Source: Branchiostoma floridae (lineage: Eukaryota; Chordata; Leptocardii; Amphioxiformes; Branchiostomatidae). Taken from it: DNA of 64,000 bases. The number at the start of each line of letters is the position of its first letter. Position 1 is the first letter of the stretch. Location of the stretch: positions 318,882 to 382,881 of the forward strand of contig NW_023365773.1 of the NCBI RefSeq assembly GCF_000003815.2, read 5' to 3'. The notes beneath the pieces were generated by a model. That model was not told the DNA's origin and ran no database searches. It worked only from the letters and a program-made list of their open reading frames with translations. The translations under genes and the position numbers were made by a program. Positions 46,211-60,647 of this stretch are shown here, one piece after another.

Positions 46211-49200
46211 CATTTGGAACAGAGACAGTGCCCTTTTCAAGGTCATTCATTCATCCGTTCATAGTCCTGTTTTCAAGGTCATTTACCTCAAAGGACAGCC
46301 ATTCAACACCAAGGACAGGATCAACCAAAAATCCAGATCACTTTATAAGGCAATGTCCTTGACACAAGGAAACAGTGCTGTTTTGAAGGTCGTTCAGCAC
46401 CAAGGACAGTGCTGTCCTTGAGGTCATTTCTCATGCAGCAAGAACAGCACATGAAGGTCGTTGAAGGTTATTTGTAACCTGATCTGTAGAAGTTGCAAAC
46501 CAGTTTCCGGGTGACTATAGTAGTTTGATGGTAAGTAACGTGTGATGTTTCGCCCTCCTGACGTCCTGCTACATTCACCTCTCCTCCCTGTTTTTGCAAC
46601 ATTGTATCCCAACTGTATGCTGTTGGCAACATTGTGGCAAAGTGTCCTTTGTTCTGCTCCATACCACACCTTTTCCACTGTGGACTGTGGTTCCAACTGT
46701 AGCAATACTGGCCGCTGGGCTGGGTGGTCTGATCATAACATGATAGGTACCAGTTTTGTGCCATAATAATCTTCTCCAAGATTGAGGGCACTGATATGAA
46801 GAAGAAGAAGAAGAAGTTATAAACCTCCAGTAATTCACAACACGTAGAATTGGCAGTAAGAAAATGACTTTTTGTGCCCTTCAGTGGTATGAACAGACTT
46901 TGCATTGAAATATGATATCAGTTCTTACACTGTCATGATAGTTGCTTGAAACCTTCTACATCAACAGTTAAAACTTGTCTGTTCCAACTGACTCTACGCT
47001 CTGATTTTAAACTGTAAGATTCCCAAATTTCCCAATTTGAAAATTCAAGTGGATTTCCCTGAAAATCATTTCGATTGCACCTTTTAGGAACATCAGCATT
47101 CATGTTGCAAGTGTTCACAGACTTAATGTTAAATTGAGTAAATTCATGCTTGAAAAGTGCAATTTACTTTGTTATCTAAAGACTGCAACTCCCACAAATG
47201 TTTTAAGTTTATTTTTTCTTCAATCATCGCATGGCTATTACACACTAAGATGTAAGTTAGTTTACAAGTGAATGACTCAGACCCTCAGCCCAGTGTTGCC
47301 CCCCTCCCCCATTTGGCCCCCCTCCCCACCTCCACTCTGTACCACTGTTCCAACTCTCCTGTATTGCTACTGTACTTTGCAACAATGTCAGTCCTGATTA
47401 ACCGATATATTTTTGCTTTTACTTCCAAAGAGTCAGCATATACGTAGTCTTTTATTCCATTTTGTATCGGTCATGCTTTTGGTCGGATGCATTTTTTATT
47501 TGTTGTTGTTGTTTCTGTTGCATTTTGGTAACAATTCCCATTGCCAGAACATATAATGTTGTACATGTGGGTCGTCTGTCGAGACCGATCGTGTTTCCGC
47601 CATGGCATGTCCATCATGCTCGTCAAATTCGCGTCCCATACGTGTTTGTCGCTTCCGCATTTTCTGTACGGACCTCCAGACCTCATGGTCTCTTTAAAAG
47701 TAGAGAAAAGTCAGTAAAAACAAAACAAAAATGTGAAAACTGAAAAATTGATTCCTGTGCATCACAGAAGTGCAAAAACTATCTCTGTTTCTTCCTGTGA
47801 AATTTCTGCGGCGAGGAAAATGTTTCTCGTATTTTCCGGCCGCACTTCAACACCCACATGTACTCTTCAAGTACACTTTCTGTTCGCTGTAAGTACGTAA
47901 GATGTTTCAAACAAAGCTTGTACTGTTTTTTCTCATTAACAAGATCCTTCTCCATCTTTGGTTTTTCCTAGATTGCCTGTCACGTTGCGTATTGAGTGTG
48001 GGTCCGTCTCTGACACGTGCTGTAACCGTGGTTACCGTGTTCTCTGCTTCCCACGTGCCCGTACGTATCGTTCACACTCGTGTCACTCGCTCGTTTGCGT
48101 ACGTCCGTTTACGCGCATGTTCCTCTCTGAGCGAGCATGTGCCCAAGCATTTGGTTTCCATGGCTGCCATCTTCACATACTGTGAACTGTAGATCTGTTT
48201 TACCCCCTTCCAAAATGCACTCGCCTTCCACACCCCCGTGTTTGGAATGGACCAGTCCAGCATCAGATGTTGCCAAAAAAAATTTCATGTTGCCAAAGTT
48301 CTTTTTTGAGACAAGCAACATTTTCTACAGAAAATGAGGATGGACTGTTCTATCTTTCATGGGGGTGGCAAGGTTGATCTGCATTTTGGAAGGGAAAAAC
48401 TTCTGTAGACACTTGTACTAGCATGCTGAAACTGTGAACCTGCCCACCCCTGCTTGACACAGTGGTATGTGCCATACTTCTCAATGTGTACAAAGAATTC
48501 TGTATGAAGTAATTTTCTAAGAGGTACGTGCCACTTTTGTTGAGGGATTGGTCACTTTGCAGTGGAAGATACAATGAACATTTTTTGAAGAAGGGCCAAA
48601 AGTCAAAAAGTGCTGATGGCTTTGTGAAGAAAAGAGCAAAGACTTAAAAGATTGATTTTTTTACTTAACAACAGTGAAAATTTACATTTTTGTTGCTTTT
48701 TTTAAAGTTTGAAGAACTTCTCATAGATCTGAAGATATGTCCAGCTATCCAGGGTATTGTTTGAAAAAAGGCCCAGACAGAAATGGAAAATCATGCTTTT
48801 TTTTGGTCAAAAATGTACTCTACAGTAATGTGACTATCATCCCTAGAAATTGCCATGGTACATTCCACAGCGTGTTCCCCCTACTATCCACTGTGTGGAG
48901 AGGGGGATGTGCCATTCTGCAGGGGTGTGCAGGTTGCAGGTATATGCCATGATAACGTCTGTAAAAGCTACTTGTTAAGTGTGTAGTGTCAGAGAGTACC
49001 TTAGTAACTTGGACTCCGTGTGTCGGTGTGACTTTAAATGCTGCACTTGTACGAAACTTCAGAATTCTTAGAGCTGAGAGCCTGCTCCGTGGCTTGTTGT
49101 GTTCTCATTTTGTTTGGAACTTTACCAGTCTGCCTGTTTAAGAAACTAAAAACAAGTTCTGTGTTAAACTAAGAAGTGCCCATTTGAGCATGTAAGAAGA

Positions 49201-52200
49201 AAACTGTTCTTGGTTTTGTGCTTTTGAGTTGTTGAATGTTGCCACTAGAGTAGTGGCCAGACTTTTACGTGCTGAGACTAGTTTGCCTTCAGGGAGAGAT
49301 AGTAAGACTGGTCTCTGTGTAAAACAGTGTTCGTGACTCAAGAGATTTGAAAGTGTTAATATTGTCCCTCTGTACTTATGTTAGAGGAAAAGCAGACTGA
49401 CCAAATTTGTTGACTGTTGAAAGAAAGTTTGTTAGTGAAGAAAGAAGGCCAAAATGTTGATATATACAAAGTGCCATGTGGAAAATAAAGAGCTATATTT
49501 CGACAAGGGAGATTTTTGTTTAGTCCAGTGTTCCGTTTAGAAGAAAAAGAGGAAATTTTGTGTCCCTTTGTGAGACTTCAGAAGTAGAACTGTGCTGAGC
49601 TAGCCTGTGCAGAGGAGTTGTTTAGTTTCACACACTGGTGTGTAACCGTGTAAGCTTCGCACTGGAGAGAAACCCTGTCATAGGCAGCGAGGTATCACAC
49701 CAGGGAGACCTTCCTGTGTTCATGTTAGTCTGTTTATTTATTGGCTCCCAGCCTTGTAGACAGTTCGCCATGACGACGTTCGACTGTGGATGGTTTTGTT
49801 TCTGTTCCTTTTCGGAATGTTCCCATTTCAAGAGTGTTCCTACCATGTACTGTATGTTGTTGCCACCCCTATTCAGTATTGCTACAATATTGCTACGCAC
49901 CATTGCGATGTCTTGTATCGGATGACATCCCAGTCTCATGCTTAAGAAATTGTGGCACTGTGACTCCTAGCTGTGTAAGTGAACAGTGTTCGCCATGTAC
50001 CTACACTTCTCAATGTTGAAACGTTGTGATATGATTGTACTTAGAGTGCAACGATTATTATTATCAAGTATTTTGCTACTACAAGTTGTTGATCCTTGCC
50101 ACGTGGTATGGTGGAATTCCTGAGATTTTTGTTGTAAGTTGTTCCTTTTTGTTGAAACATATCTGATAATTTTGGGAGAGGAGAAGTACTTACTGAGATT
50201 GTAACCCTTTGGTGTAATATGATACCAAACGGGAAAGCCAAAGAAATTAGTATGATAACGAGAGATGGTTAATTAAGGTCAAGTTACTTAATCACATAAT
50301 TTACTTAACTATTAACCTTCATTTATAGTGGTATTTGTTTCCATAGTTACGGAAGCTTATGTTCTTTGTCTTTGTTGTGATGGTCTCAGAATATGCCCAA
50401 ATATGGAATTGATCATGTGATCATACATGACCAATCACAAAAGTTGACTGAAGGTCGTGACCATATTTGTAGTGGTCATGTGATTTGGAAGTTGCGTCTG
50501 ATTGGTCAGGCCAGTAGAACATGCCCATATTTGGTGCGCAGGATGAGACCACTTCAGCCTATGTACACAGGAGATGCAATAGGTGCCAAAAACTGTTGTG
50601 TTTTTTGTTGTTCTGTTTGTTTACCTGTTTTTGTTTGTGAGCGTTTCACATCGTGGCATGATGTGTCGTTTCGCTAAATTACTGAAACCTCCCTTATCTA
50701 CTCTCTCACTCACTCTCTCTGTTTCTGTTAGTTTTGTAATGTTTTCCTTTTATTTGCATGAGATATATCATATATAATAGCAGAGTATATCTAGTACAAA
50801 ATGGTTGCAATTTGTTTTGGTGTGGCAAGTCCAAAGTGTTGGTACTTAAACGTGATTGCAGTAAAGAAAGAACACAATGGTTTATTTATCGTATTATATG
50901 TAGAGAAGATCGTAAGTGAAATGTACGTGCATGCGGAACTTTTTTTGTTTCATTTATTTGATTGTGGCTGAGTAGAAACGTGCAAGTGGTTCTGACTTCT
51001 CATTGGTGAAAGTCTCCTCAATCCTCTCTCTTGCCTTGGTTCATTTTTTGTTTTTGCTGTTCTGCTTGGAGGTTGCATATTTAACGAGGAAAAGAGAAAA
51101 CTTCTATCTCGCTGACTCTAGCGTCTGTAGAGCTCGTTTGTAACCCAGTCACTGTTGTAACATCCATCCCGGTGTTGTTGCACTTATTAAAAATTTGTGT
51201 GCCGTCATCTCAAGTCTGTGTTCCTGTGTGTCATTTGTGCGTCCACGTGCTCCGAACCATCGGAGCGGTCATGCCATTGTCCGTATCGTATTTACAGGCT
51301 CCCACCGAGCGCTCCGCCACTCCATCCCACTTTAACCAATCATGTTACACACGCAAACACACGCTAATAATCGTGTCCGTCCCAGTAGCGTAGCTGTGCC
51401 AACCCTCCCGCTGTCGTGTGGTGCGTTTAACGGTTGTTACACGGTGAAATGTGGTGTCCAGCAACCTTAACCAAGTTTAACCAGACATTACTGTGCACAA
51501 GGTGGAAGAAAACACACGTCTGTGAACCTTTACTACATTCAGAACCTCACAGTCTGCTGAGGAGACATGAGACATCTCATGTTCATCCATCAAAATACAA
51601 CCATGCGATGTGAAAAACTAATTTTCCAACTGTTTGGCAAATTTTTAAAGCAAAATGGGCAAAACTTAAACTGCAGTTCTTTCTCTAAATTGACCAAAAG
51701 TTGTTGCAAAGTCTTGCAGATTTGAACAATCCATGCATGAACCTCAACATAAGTGCCAAAATGCATCTGTCAAGCCGTTTTCACATCCATGTCTTGCAAA
51801 CCCAACTTTTCTGTGCCAAAACATCCCCCTTTCATGTACACAGCCATCTCTTGCTGCTTTGGCTTCAAGCTGTGAGCCTTGATGTAAACATCGCTGTATG
51901 CTTCACATGTCTCGCAAACATTCGCCATGTCCTTTGGGCTTGGGGGGGGGGGGGGGGTACCAGGTTTTATACACAAGCAAACACAACTGTCCTGCATTCA
52001 GCACTCTGGGTTGTCAGAAACGTACAAGAAAAAAGACAACATTTTTTTGTAACCCGCATTGCTGCTTTGTAATGCTGCATCGGGACATCACAGCAGGCAA
52101 CCTATCACCTTTGACCTGTAACATTTGACCTTTACCACCTGCTGACACCAATCCCAGGATGCACTGGAGATGATCATGTGACCTCATCTGTCGTGTTACT

Positions 52201-53244
52201 TGTGCTCCTTCTGGCTTGCCCACCTCTGCATTACCGTCCTCACGTGTTGCGTTTTTTCGTTTGTCGGTTTGTGTTCCGTGACGTGTCACATATTTTTCTA
52301 ATGCAGAGTATTTATAATATATATTTTATCAGATGGCGTAAAAAAAAAACACAAGGTTGAGAGAGAACTTAGAGAGCGTCTTAGACCAGAACAACAATCA
52401 GGGGTTGCTTAAGAAAGGAGAGGGGACCGGGTGATACCAATGTTGTCCTTGCAACGTCTTTAGTTTGTACCAGCATTCCAAGACAATTTTCCAGTCTTAA
52501 GAAAAAACAAAAGCCATTTCAGGTCAGTGACAGGCAGACATGCCTTCGTTACGACCGCTCTGTTGTTGCCATTCCCAAACCATGACATTGATGAATCCAT
52601 TGTTGCTCATTGGCTGGAACTTTGGCTTTGTTCTAGAGGTCAGAGGTCAGCATTGGTATCCATGGTAACGGAGTGATGTGTGAGAAAACAAGTGTACTTA
52701 AACTAGTGACCAAAACTTGTGGCTGGAGGCAAGACGTCGCTTTTCCTTGTTCAAGTGGAAAAAAAAAACACTAAAAAGTTGTCCTGAAAGTTCTCACTGA
52801 GGTGCTACGATGTGGAAAATAGGAGAGGCTTGGGCACCCCTGTTTCTGAGTGGACTGTTCCAACATGATTGGCAGTTTGAGCAGATGGATTTTTGACCAT
52901 CCGTGACTGAAAGTTTTAGAAATGACAATCACTGAGTTTAAGATAGTTTGTAGGAAATTTTGGGAAGTGAATCCTTGTTTTAAAGTTGCTGCATTGAAAA
53001 TGCAGTGTATTTTAAATGCACAAGAGGCCAATGATCACAAATCAAGCTTCCCACCCCTTTCCTAGGGAAATGGAAACTGCCCAGTCATGCGGTAGGAATG
53101 TACCACTCTCAGAAATAGGGGTGTTTGAGCCTTAAGCAGTGAAAATTGCTTAGAGCTGGGACTTGAGGGTTCCCACTAGATGTTGAATGTTATAGTACTC
53201 TGCCGTCTAATTTGTACACAGAATTTGATGTAGTTCTATTTTGA

Positions 53245-53250
53245 AATAAA
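53245..53250 (+). terminator. Poly(A) signal AATAAA, probable CELF 3' end
   Basis: TTTTGAAATAAAGC is followed within about 25 bases by a GT/T-rich stretch (TGTGAGTTCTCGTTCC), a normal cleavage and polyadenylation context. It is the last such signal before the intergenic element at 53,477. Confidence 0.55.
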
Positions 53251-53476
53251 GCTATTGCTGTGAGTTCTCGTTCCTTATTTTGAATATGTTATTTGTATTA
53301 CGATAATGATAACACAACAATATTGACCATATTAAAATCCTAGTTCTTATTAGTTGATAAAATAATTCTTCAATCAGTGATGAGTTGAAAACTAGTTAAA
53401 CACGTATCTCCAGATTTTCAATGTCTGCTCAGTATATCTCGTGAGACTATGTCCAAGGACTAGCATGGATCTAGAC

Positions 53477-53862
53477 TAGGGGTACCAAGTCGTTTTTTTC
53501 TTGTTGGACCGGTCCGAGAAAAGCGGACCTGAAAAAATGAGCTGGACCGGATGTTGGACCTAATAGGAAATTAACAGATAATATGAACCAACTTTCAAAC
53601 GTTTCGGGGCTTACCGGTCAAAGAAAATGACCAGAGCGAAGTAGAGGAGAGTTTATAGTCGTATCTCCCAAGTTTTACAGTCAGACGCAGTTAGTACAAT
53701 CATACAGAGGCAGTTAGCCTTGTAGGATTTTAAAATGTCCATGGGAGTAGAATGCTCCACCAAACAGAATAAGTTTTCACATAGTGAATCAGGTTCAAAC
53801 CTGGACCTAATCCTCTGGACCTAAACCGGACTTGAATTTTCTGTACTGGTACCCACCCCTTA
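53477..53862. mobile_element. hAT-type MITE with 8-bp target duplication
   Basis: The element starts TAGGGGTACC and ends GGTACCCACCCCTTA. It is flanked by direct ATCTAGAC at 53,469-53,476 and 53,863-53,870. Terminal AGGGGT and an 8-bp duplication are hAT hallmarks. Internal 'gacctgaa', 'ggaccgg' and 'tggaccta' words repeat. It is non-coding. Confidence 0.8.
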
Positions 53863-53870
53863 ATCTAGAC

Positions 53871-55019
53871 TGACGAACCTCTTCAACAATAATTCCTATC
53901 TGCCCTATATACAGCATCTGCTATGGCTTAACAGTCATGGCAATGCTCTCAGAAGTGAATTCAATTTGGTCAACTATCAGAACTAACTTTGATACTTTTT
54001 TGATATGCATGAATGCATGTCTGTACTAAGTGCAAAGACTAAATTAGGTATACATGTAGTTGAAGATGAGTAGGCACACTAGCTTATCTATAGTCAATTC
54101 AGTTTGAAAAGTCAAACATGCCCCGAGAAATGAAAGAAAGCTATGATGCAGCAAAAAAATCTTGTCTTTTCACAAGCATCAAACTACAATGGACTTTTTC
54201 GACATCCAGTTGAATAATATTCAAGTACAATTCAATCTCTGCAACTGGGAAAAAACGGATATTTACTTCCGGACGATTCGAGTGACATCCATCACTCTTC
54301 TTCATCACAGAAATGAGCTGGCAGAACAATCCCATACTTAATTGTAAATGTTGATATTTTATGAAACCTGTGAGCCATAGTAATAAACCCACAATTAAGC
54401 AACACACTTCTTCAAGCACACAAGACATACGCCTACTCTCTTCTGAAGGCATATTGTGTACTAAAGCTACCAGTCAGTCATTTGCGCTCAAATTTGAAAT
54501 ATTCTAGGTAGGCGCTGTTGACAGGTTTACAAGGTTGCAGTGCCAATTCAGACCGCTAGGCTACACGGTGTAAACGAATATCAAATCAGACGAAGCATAT
54601 TACTTGGCATGTGTATTCCTGACTGTGACGATCGAATGACATTTATAGAAAACTGCCTTCTCCTCAGTGAAGACGCAGGCATTTCAGTTTTAAAGGAGAA
54701 AGTCGCTTGAAAGTCTACTGAGTTGTTATTGTCTATATATTGTTGATGATACTTGTACGATGATTGCCAATACATTACGTTAAAAGCTAACGTTGATGTT
54801 ACAGAAGACTAGGATGCATTTGTGTCATTAGTCATTTGTTGCTGTTACAGCAACCAAAAGCTGGTGCCTATTGGCGTTTTCAGGTTAACGTGAAACAAAG
54901 AATCGAAATACATTGCTCGATGCTGCAGAAATGCTGAATAGTGAAACCACCAACTTGGGGAGGGGGGCGACCTTGAACAGACACTGAATGATTGTAACCA
55001 AAGCAGACGATTCAACAAA
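53871..55019. other. Intergenic, nothing recognised
   Basis: No gene, RNA or repeat family recognised. The longest minus frame (54,141-54,452) has no domain-like pattern or flanking signals. Confidence 0.4.
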
Positions 55020-55375
55020 CGATTTATTCTTTATTCAATAAGGACCTCATTTACATGATTAATGAGAAAAACTGTAATTCTAGTTTGTTTCGGTTGCTTT
55101 TATCTAAATTAGTGAAACATCAGCACAAATGATATAGAGGTCATCACTGTATGTTTGGATATTCATGAAAGCTCAAATCGGCCTGCCACCACTTTTCATT
55201 GAGGTCATGAGGGAAGAGGCAAGGCTCAGGCTACGTATATAACAGAGATACAATTTACGTCTTTAAAAGTCCTAACGAGCTTAATGGATTTCAGGTGTTT
55301 TCTTTTAATTCTGGCGTCATCAAATCGTGAGTGCCCGTTGTGTGCTGTAGGGCTGTGGATGGGGTTTCACAGTAT

Positions 55376-55591
<216 letters not shown>

Positions 55592-55762
55592 TCAAAATTA
55601 TCACTCACTCACTCCGGCGAGCTCACTCGGAGTAATCACATCAAAATTCGCTCGGAGTCACCACACCAAAGATATACTCAACCTAAAAGCATCTGAACAT
55701 TTTGCAATTGGACAGGAAGTGTTATTATCCTTCAGAAGCAAAGCGCACAACCCGCCGTATAG

Positions 55763-56854
<1,092 letters not shown>

Positions 56855-57064
56855 ATACTGTGAAACCCCATCCATAGCCTTACAGCACACAGCAGACACA
56901 GACGATTTTACCAACGCCAAAATTAAAAGAAAACACCCAGGCACTGGAATCCATTAAGCTCGTTAATGACGTAAACTGTATCTCTGTTATATTTTATCTG
57001 ACCCTTGCCTCTTCTCTCATGACCTCAATGAAAAGTGGCCTGCAGGCCGATTTGGGCTTTCATG

Positions 57065-57070
57065 AATAAA
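57065..57070 (+). terminator. Poly(A) signal of the plus tubulin copy
   Basis: CATGAATAAACAAAGG lies 211 bp after the stop codon, with GT-rich sequence (TGATGACC...GTGTC) downstream. Tail to tail with the UGT gene. Confidence 0.5.
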
Positions 57071-57481
57071 CAAAGGTTCAAACATACATACAAAGTGATG
57101 ACCTCTCCGTGTCATTTGTGCTGATGTTTCACTAATTTAGATAAAAGCAACCGAAACAAACTGGAATTATAGATTTTTCTCATTAATTGTGTAAATTAAG
57201 TCCTTATTTGAATCATTTGAATGTCATGATATGCATCACTTTACTGCGGTACTGCAGATTTGGCTGTGAAGAGGGTATGTAGCAACTATAAAATTTTAGA
57301 TAGAACAAGGAATTAGGCCTGAAACTTTCACGGATACATCCAGACGTCTTTACATACATCTAGAACGACATTTATTACATTAGTTGACATGAAAAGGATG
57401 AACCAATCTGCTGTTTGTCTTCAGGTTGTTTTGGACAAAGAATCAGGAGTGCCAAAGGTTTCCATGCGATGTCACCACATC

Positions 57482-57487
57482 TTTATT
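57482..57487 (-). terminator. Poly(A) signal of the UGT gene
   Basis: TTTATT on plus (AATAAA on minus, in GATAAATAAAGATG) lies 22 bases past the UGT stop, implying a very short 3' UTR. Confidence 0.5.
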
Positions 57488-57509
57488 TATCGTGTATACA
57501 GAGAAGGGA

Positions 57510-58430
57510 TTACCTGCCGGGTAATGATTTAATAAAAGTCATCTTATCACCTGCCATTATTTGCATACTTCCAAAATGTCTACTGAGACAAATCTTCCTA
57601 CAGACGAGCGAACAGCTGTACCACAGGGTACCCAGGACAGCTGCACACACGGCTAGCAGGAACGCAGCCACGTCCAGCAGGTAGTACTGGTACCACAGCA
57701 GCTCCACGGCGCGTGCGCGGAGATGGGGCAGTCCGCCATGTTTGATGACGTGTTCTATCCACCAGACGGCCCGCTCCATGGGTGATTGGGGCTGGTCACG
57801 GTGCAGGCGGGACAGGCGGGCTGCCGTCTCACGGTAGCTGGCAAGCAGGAAATAAAACAGATTGTGAAGAATCTAAGAGACCATCACTCTTATGGTTTAA
57901 TTCGTGGAATCCAAGGTGAACTCACTTCGTTAAGCAACGCGTTGCTGAACAACAATTCACGAATCGTGCTTTGATACCGAATTGCTGCACACTACATCAA
58001 AGATAGGTGATATCATAAAAGGCAATGGACCTGTAAGTGCTAGGGTGTGTATATGTGAATGTGTGAATGTATGTGTGTGTGTGTGTGTGTATGTGTGATN
58101 NNNNNNNNNNNNNNNNNNNNNNNNNNNNNNNNNNNNNNNNNNNNNNNNNNNNNNNNNNNNNNNNNNNNNNNNNNNNNNNNNNNNNNNNNNNNNNNNNNNN
58201 NNNNNNNNNNNNNNNNNNNNNNNNNNNNNNNNNNNNNNNNNNNNNNNNNNNNNNNNNNNNNNNNNNNNNNNNNNNNNNNNNNNNNNNNNNNNNNNNNNNN
58301 NNNNNNNNNNNNNNNNNNNNNNNNNNNNNNNNNNNNNNNNNNNNNNNNNNNNNNNNNNNNNNNNNNNNNNNNNNNNNNNNNNNNNNNNNNNNNNNNNNNN
58401 NNNNNNNNNNNNNNNNGTGTGTGTGCGTTT

Positions 58431-58473
<43 letters not shown>

Positions 58474-60647
58474 TATATGTGTGAGTGTATGTGTGTGTTT
58501 GCGCGCGTGTGTGTGTGTGTGTGTATGTATGTATGTGTGTGAGTGTGCGTGTATGTGTGAGTGTCTGTATGTGAGAGAGTGTGTGTTTTATACAACTAAA
58601 TTTATACATCGGCGTGTATGAAATCCTGTAATCCAGGTGACATCAGGAGTACCTCGTGTTGGTGACGACATGAAGAATGGCCTGGTACAACTGGTCGGAG
58701 GTGACCGTGCTGAAGTCCAACCTCACCCCCAGTCCCCTGGCCACCACCCGGGCGGCGTTGCCGGGCTGGTCCGAGACCAGCGGCAGACAGACCATGGGCA
58801 CACCGTGGTGCAGGGCCTCGTACAGGCCGTTCGACCCAGCGTGAGTGATGAAGGCTCGGATCTTTGGGTGGGCTACAACAGATAGAGCAAGTCAGAAGCA
58901 AAGCAAATCATCTGGAAAAGTTAATGTGCTCGATGTACATAGATATGTAGGAAAACCTGGGAGAAATATATTTTTAGACACAGAATTCGCTTGGTGTTCT
59001 TGGCTTAGTAATTTATCATTCAAGACAGTCGCGATATTACTGCTGTATTATTCGATTGGCTACGTCCCAATGTTTTGTTGGTCTTATAAGGAAAATATTA
59101 TTAATCAAGTTTATTGCAAATTCTTGCCCGAGGGCTAATTGCAGGTAACATGAGAGATTCAAACAATGTAAAAACAATACCACAGGTGTCTACTCTAGTC
59201 TAAAACTAGTAAAAGCTCACTCTAGATCCTGGGTTATTGGGTTCGACTCCTTTTTCGAAGACCGTGGAAGACGAAAGATCCAACCTGTTCTATTTTGTGT
59301 GGGTTTTGTGATGTTAGAAGGAGAGTTGTTTTCTTTTGGTCGGTGAATGTTAAGAAGTTTAGATGGAATTTGGTAGCCTCTTCAAACAATTCTTTTCTTT
59401 CGTGATCGTAGAAAGAGCAGTTTGATATAAAATGTTACCCAGCAGGTCGTTCTGAGGTAGCCAGGCCAGTAGTCTGGTGTTGTTACCCAGACCGGTCGGC
59501 TTCTCTCCCACGTACCGCCACACCACCTTCTGTCGGAGCCGGGCGAAGGCTGCCGCGAAGACTTCTTGCCTCTCTGCCGACATCGTCTTAATCATCGACC
59601 CGAAACTGACGACAATCACTCCATCGTCTCCAGAGCTCTGGACAAACGCGTCCATGTTCTGTGGAGAGATGAATCGCCTTTAGTGAAATTTATGACAGTC
59701 GACATTAAGAAACGTTGAGTTAACGCCTGGACGGTGCTTTATTCGCTTCTCGCAGGCAGTCAGTAAGGGAAACTCACCTCAGTTAGGGGGGCGGCCACAC
59801 GGACATTCAATCCTCCAACCTGAACCATGTTGGGCATGCTGGGACGAGGAAAATCCAGCACGTTGTCGGTTTGATAGAGCCACAAGTCCGTGCGTGACGT
59901 CACGCTCTGAATAGTTTCTTCTTCACCGACGTAGGTACGGACCAGTCCGTCAAATGCTCTACCCCCAAAATGGCGTAGCAGAATTGGTAGGAGAGTAGAC
60001 AAGGCAGAGTTCTGCACTCGTTGTCCAAAGGTCATATCATCGGTAAAATCGGCCAATAGAGAGGGTACGTAAGAAGGAGGGGTCGGCACACCTGTACCTT
60101 TTTCGTCAATGCAGTAATTATCTTTACGCATGACGGCTATGTGAGGGACCCGGATGTGCAGACGGGCTGAGAGGATAGCGCCGCAAGGAAACAAGGGGTG
60201 AAAAATGACAACACTGTACTGGGATGCTCTCAGTCGATGCTCCAGCTTACCGTCACCTAGAAGCAGACCACAGTGTTTTGCTAACTCTCCAGCCCAAGCG
60301 ACGAATGCTTTTCCTTTCTCAAAAAAGGACAATTTCCCAGCCGTAGAAAAGTCACGGTCTTGTAATTCAATGAGCCTGGCTCGGGTTCCTTGGTCTTGGA
60401 ATGCCTCAAACTGAAAGTCGGGCCACTCTGTGTGTCGTTTTTCTACAATGTCCTCTGAGATCACGACAGCGACCGTATGACCTTTATCCACCAAAGCACG
60501 GCCGATTTTGGCCAGAGCCATCCAGTGGCTGTCGACTACTGGCGGAGGCACCAACAGAACCTTCTCAGCGCTGCTCCTGTGTCTGATCAGGACACCCAGG
60601 AAAACTAGCAGAATGGCGGAACATCGAAGCTTCGGACCGATCCCCAT
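57510..60647 (-). CDS. UDP-glycosyltransferase (UGT), complete, four exons
   Basis: Transfers a sugar from a UDP-sugar to small lipophilic acceptors at the ER membrane (family knowledge). Exons on minus: 60647-59778, 59658-59439, 58872-58653, 57837-57510; 545 aa, usual length about 530. Seen: signal peptide at residues 1-27; acceptor-side SHW with the candidate catalytic His41; PSYVP at 191-195; FPRPSMPNMVQVGGLN; VVSFGSM at 306-312; WLPQNDLL; and the donor-binding signature [32 protein letters not shown] (365-402). A single TM segment spans about 490-516, followed by a basic tail. Exon 3 is 220 nt, the size of exon 5 of mammalian UGT genes; exons 1 and 2 correspond to fused vertebrate exons. 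Oddities: FHPLFPC has His150 where the dyad Asp normally stands, and the tail lacks a dilysine ER signal. The start is the Met before the signal peptide. The intron between exons 3 and 4 carries an assembly gap. Confidence 0.92.
58063..58590. repeat. GT/CA microsatellite in UGT intron
   Basis: (GT)n with interruptions, (GA)n at 58,454-58,473 and GTAT variants on both sides of the gap. Frames across it are artefacts of the repeat and of the Ns. Confidence 0.9.
58100..58416. other. Assembly gap, 317 Ns
   Basis: A run of N inside the microsatellite, consistent with an unresolved repeat. It lies between UGT exons 3 and 4 and does not interrupt coding sequence. Confidence 0.98.

Larger units (their letters stand above)
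45276..53270 (+). other. Probable long 3' UTR of the CELF gene
   Basis: After the stop there is no further conserved coding sequence on either strand to 53,270. Most of it (from about 46,900) is unique, U-rich sequence. A poly(A) signal lies at the end. A donor-like GTACGTA at 45,293 could splice within the UTR. Minor contents: (GAA)n at 46,797-46,815, a C12A10 run near 46,094, and a G run at 51,942-51,957. The UTR assignment is inferred from position and absence of genes. Early signals such as AAATAAAG at 49,486 may give shorter forms. Confidence 0.5.

Noticed and set aside
54141-54452. 103-residue minus-strand frame as a small membrane protein gene
   Set aside because: One hydrophobic patch only, with no splice, promoter or poly(A) signals and no recognisable family pattern.
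58040-58609. Long open frames on both strands across the N run
   Set aside because: They exist only because Ns and a GT microsatellite lack stop codons.
59185-59260. GGGTTCGACTCC at about 59,235 as a tRNA B box
   Set aside because: No matching A box, acceptor stem or cloverleaf can be drawn around it, so it is an isolated word in a UGT intron.
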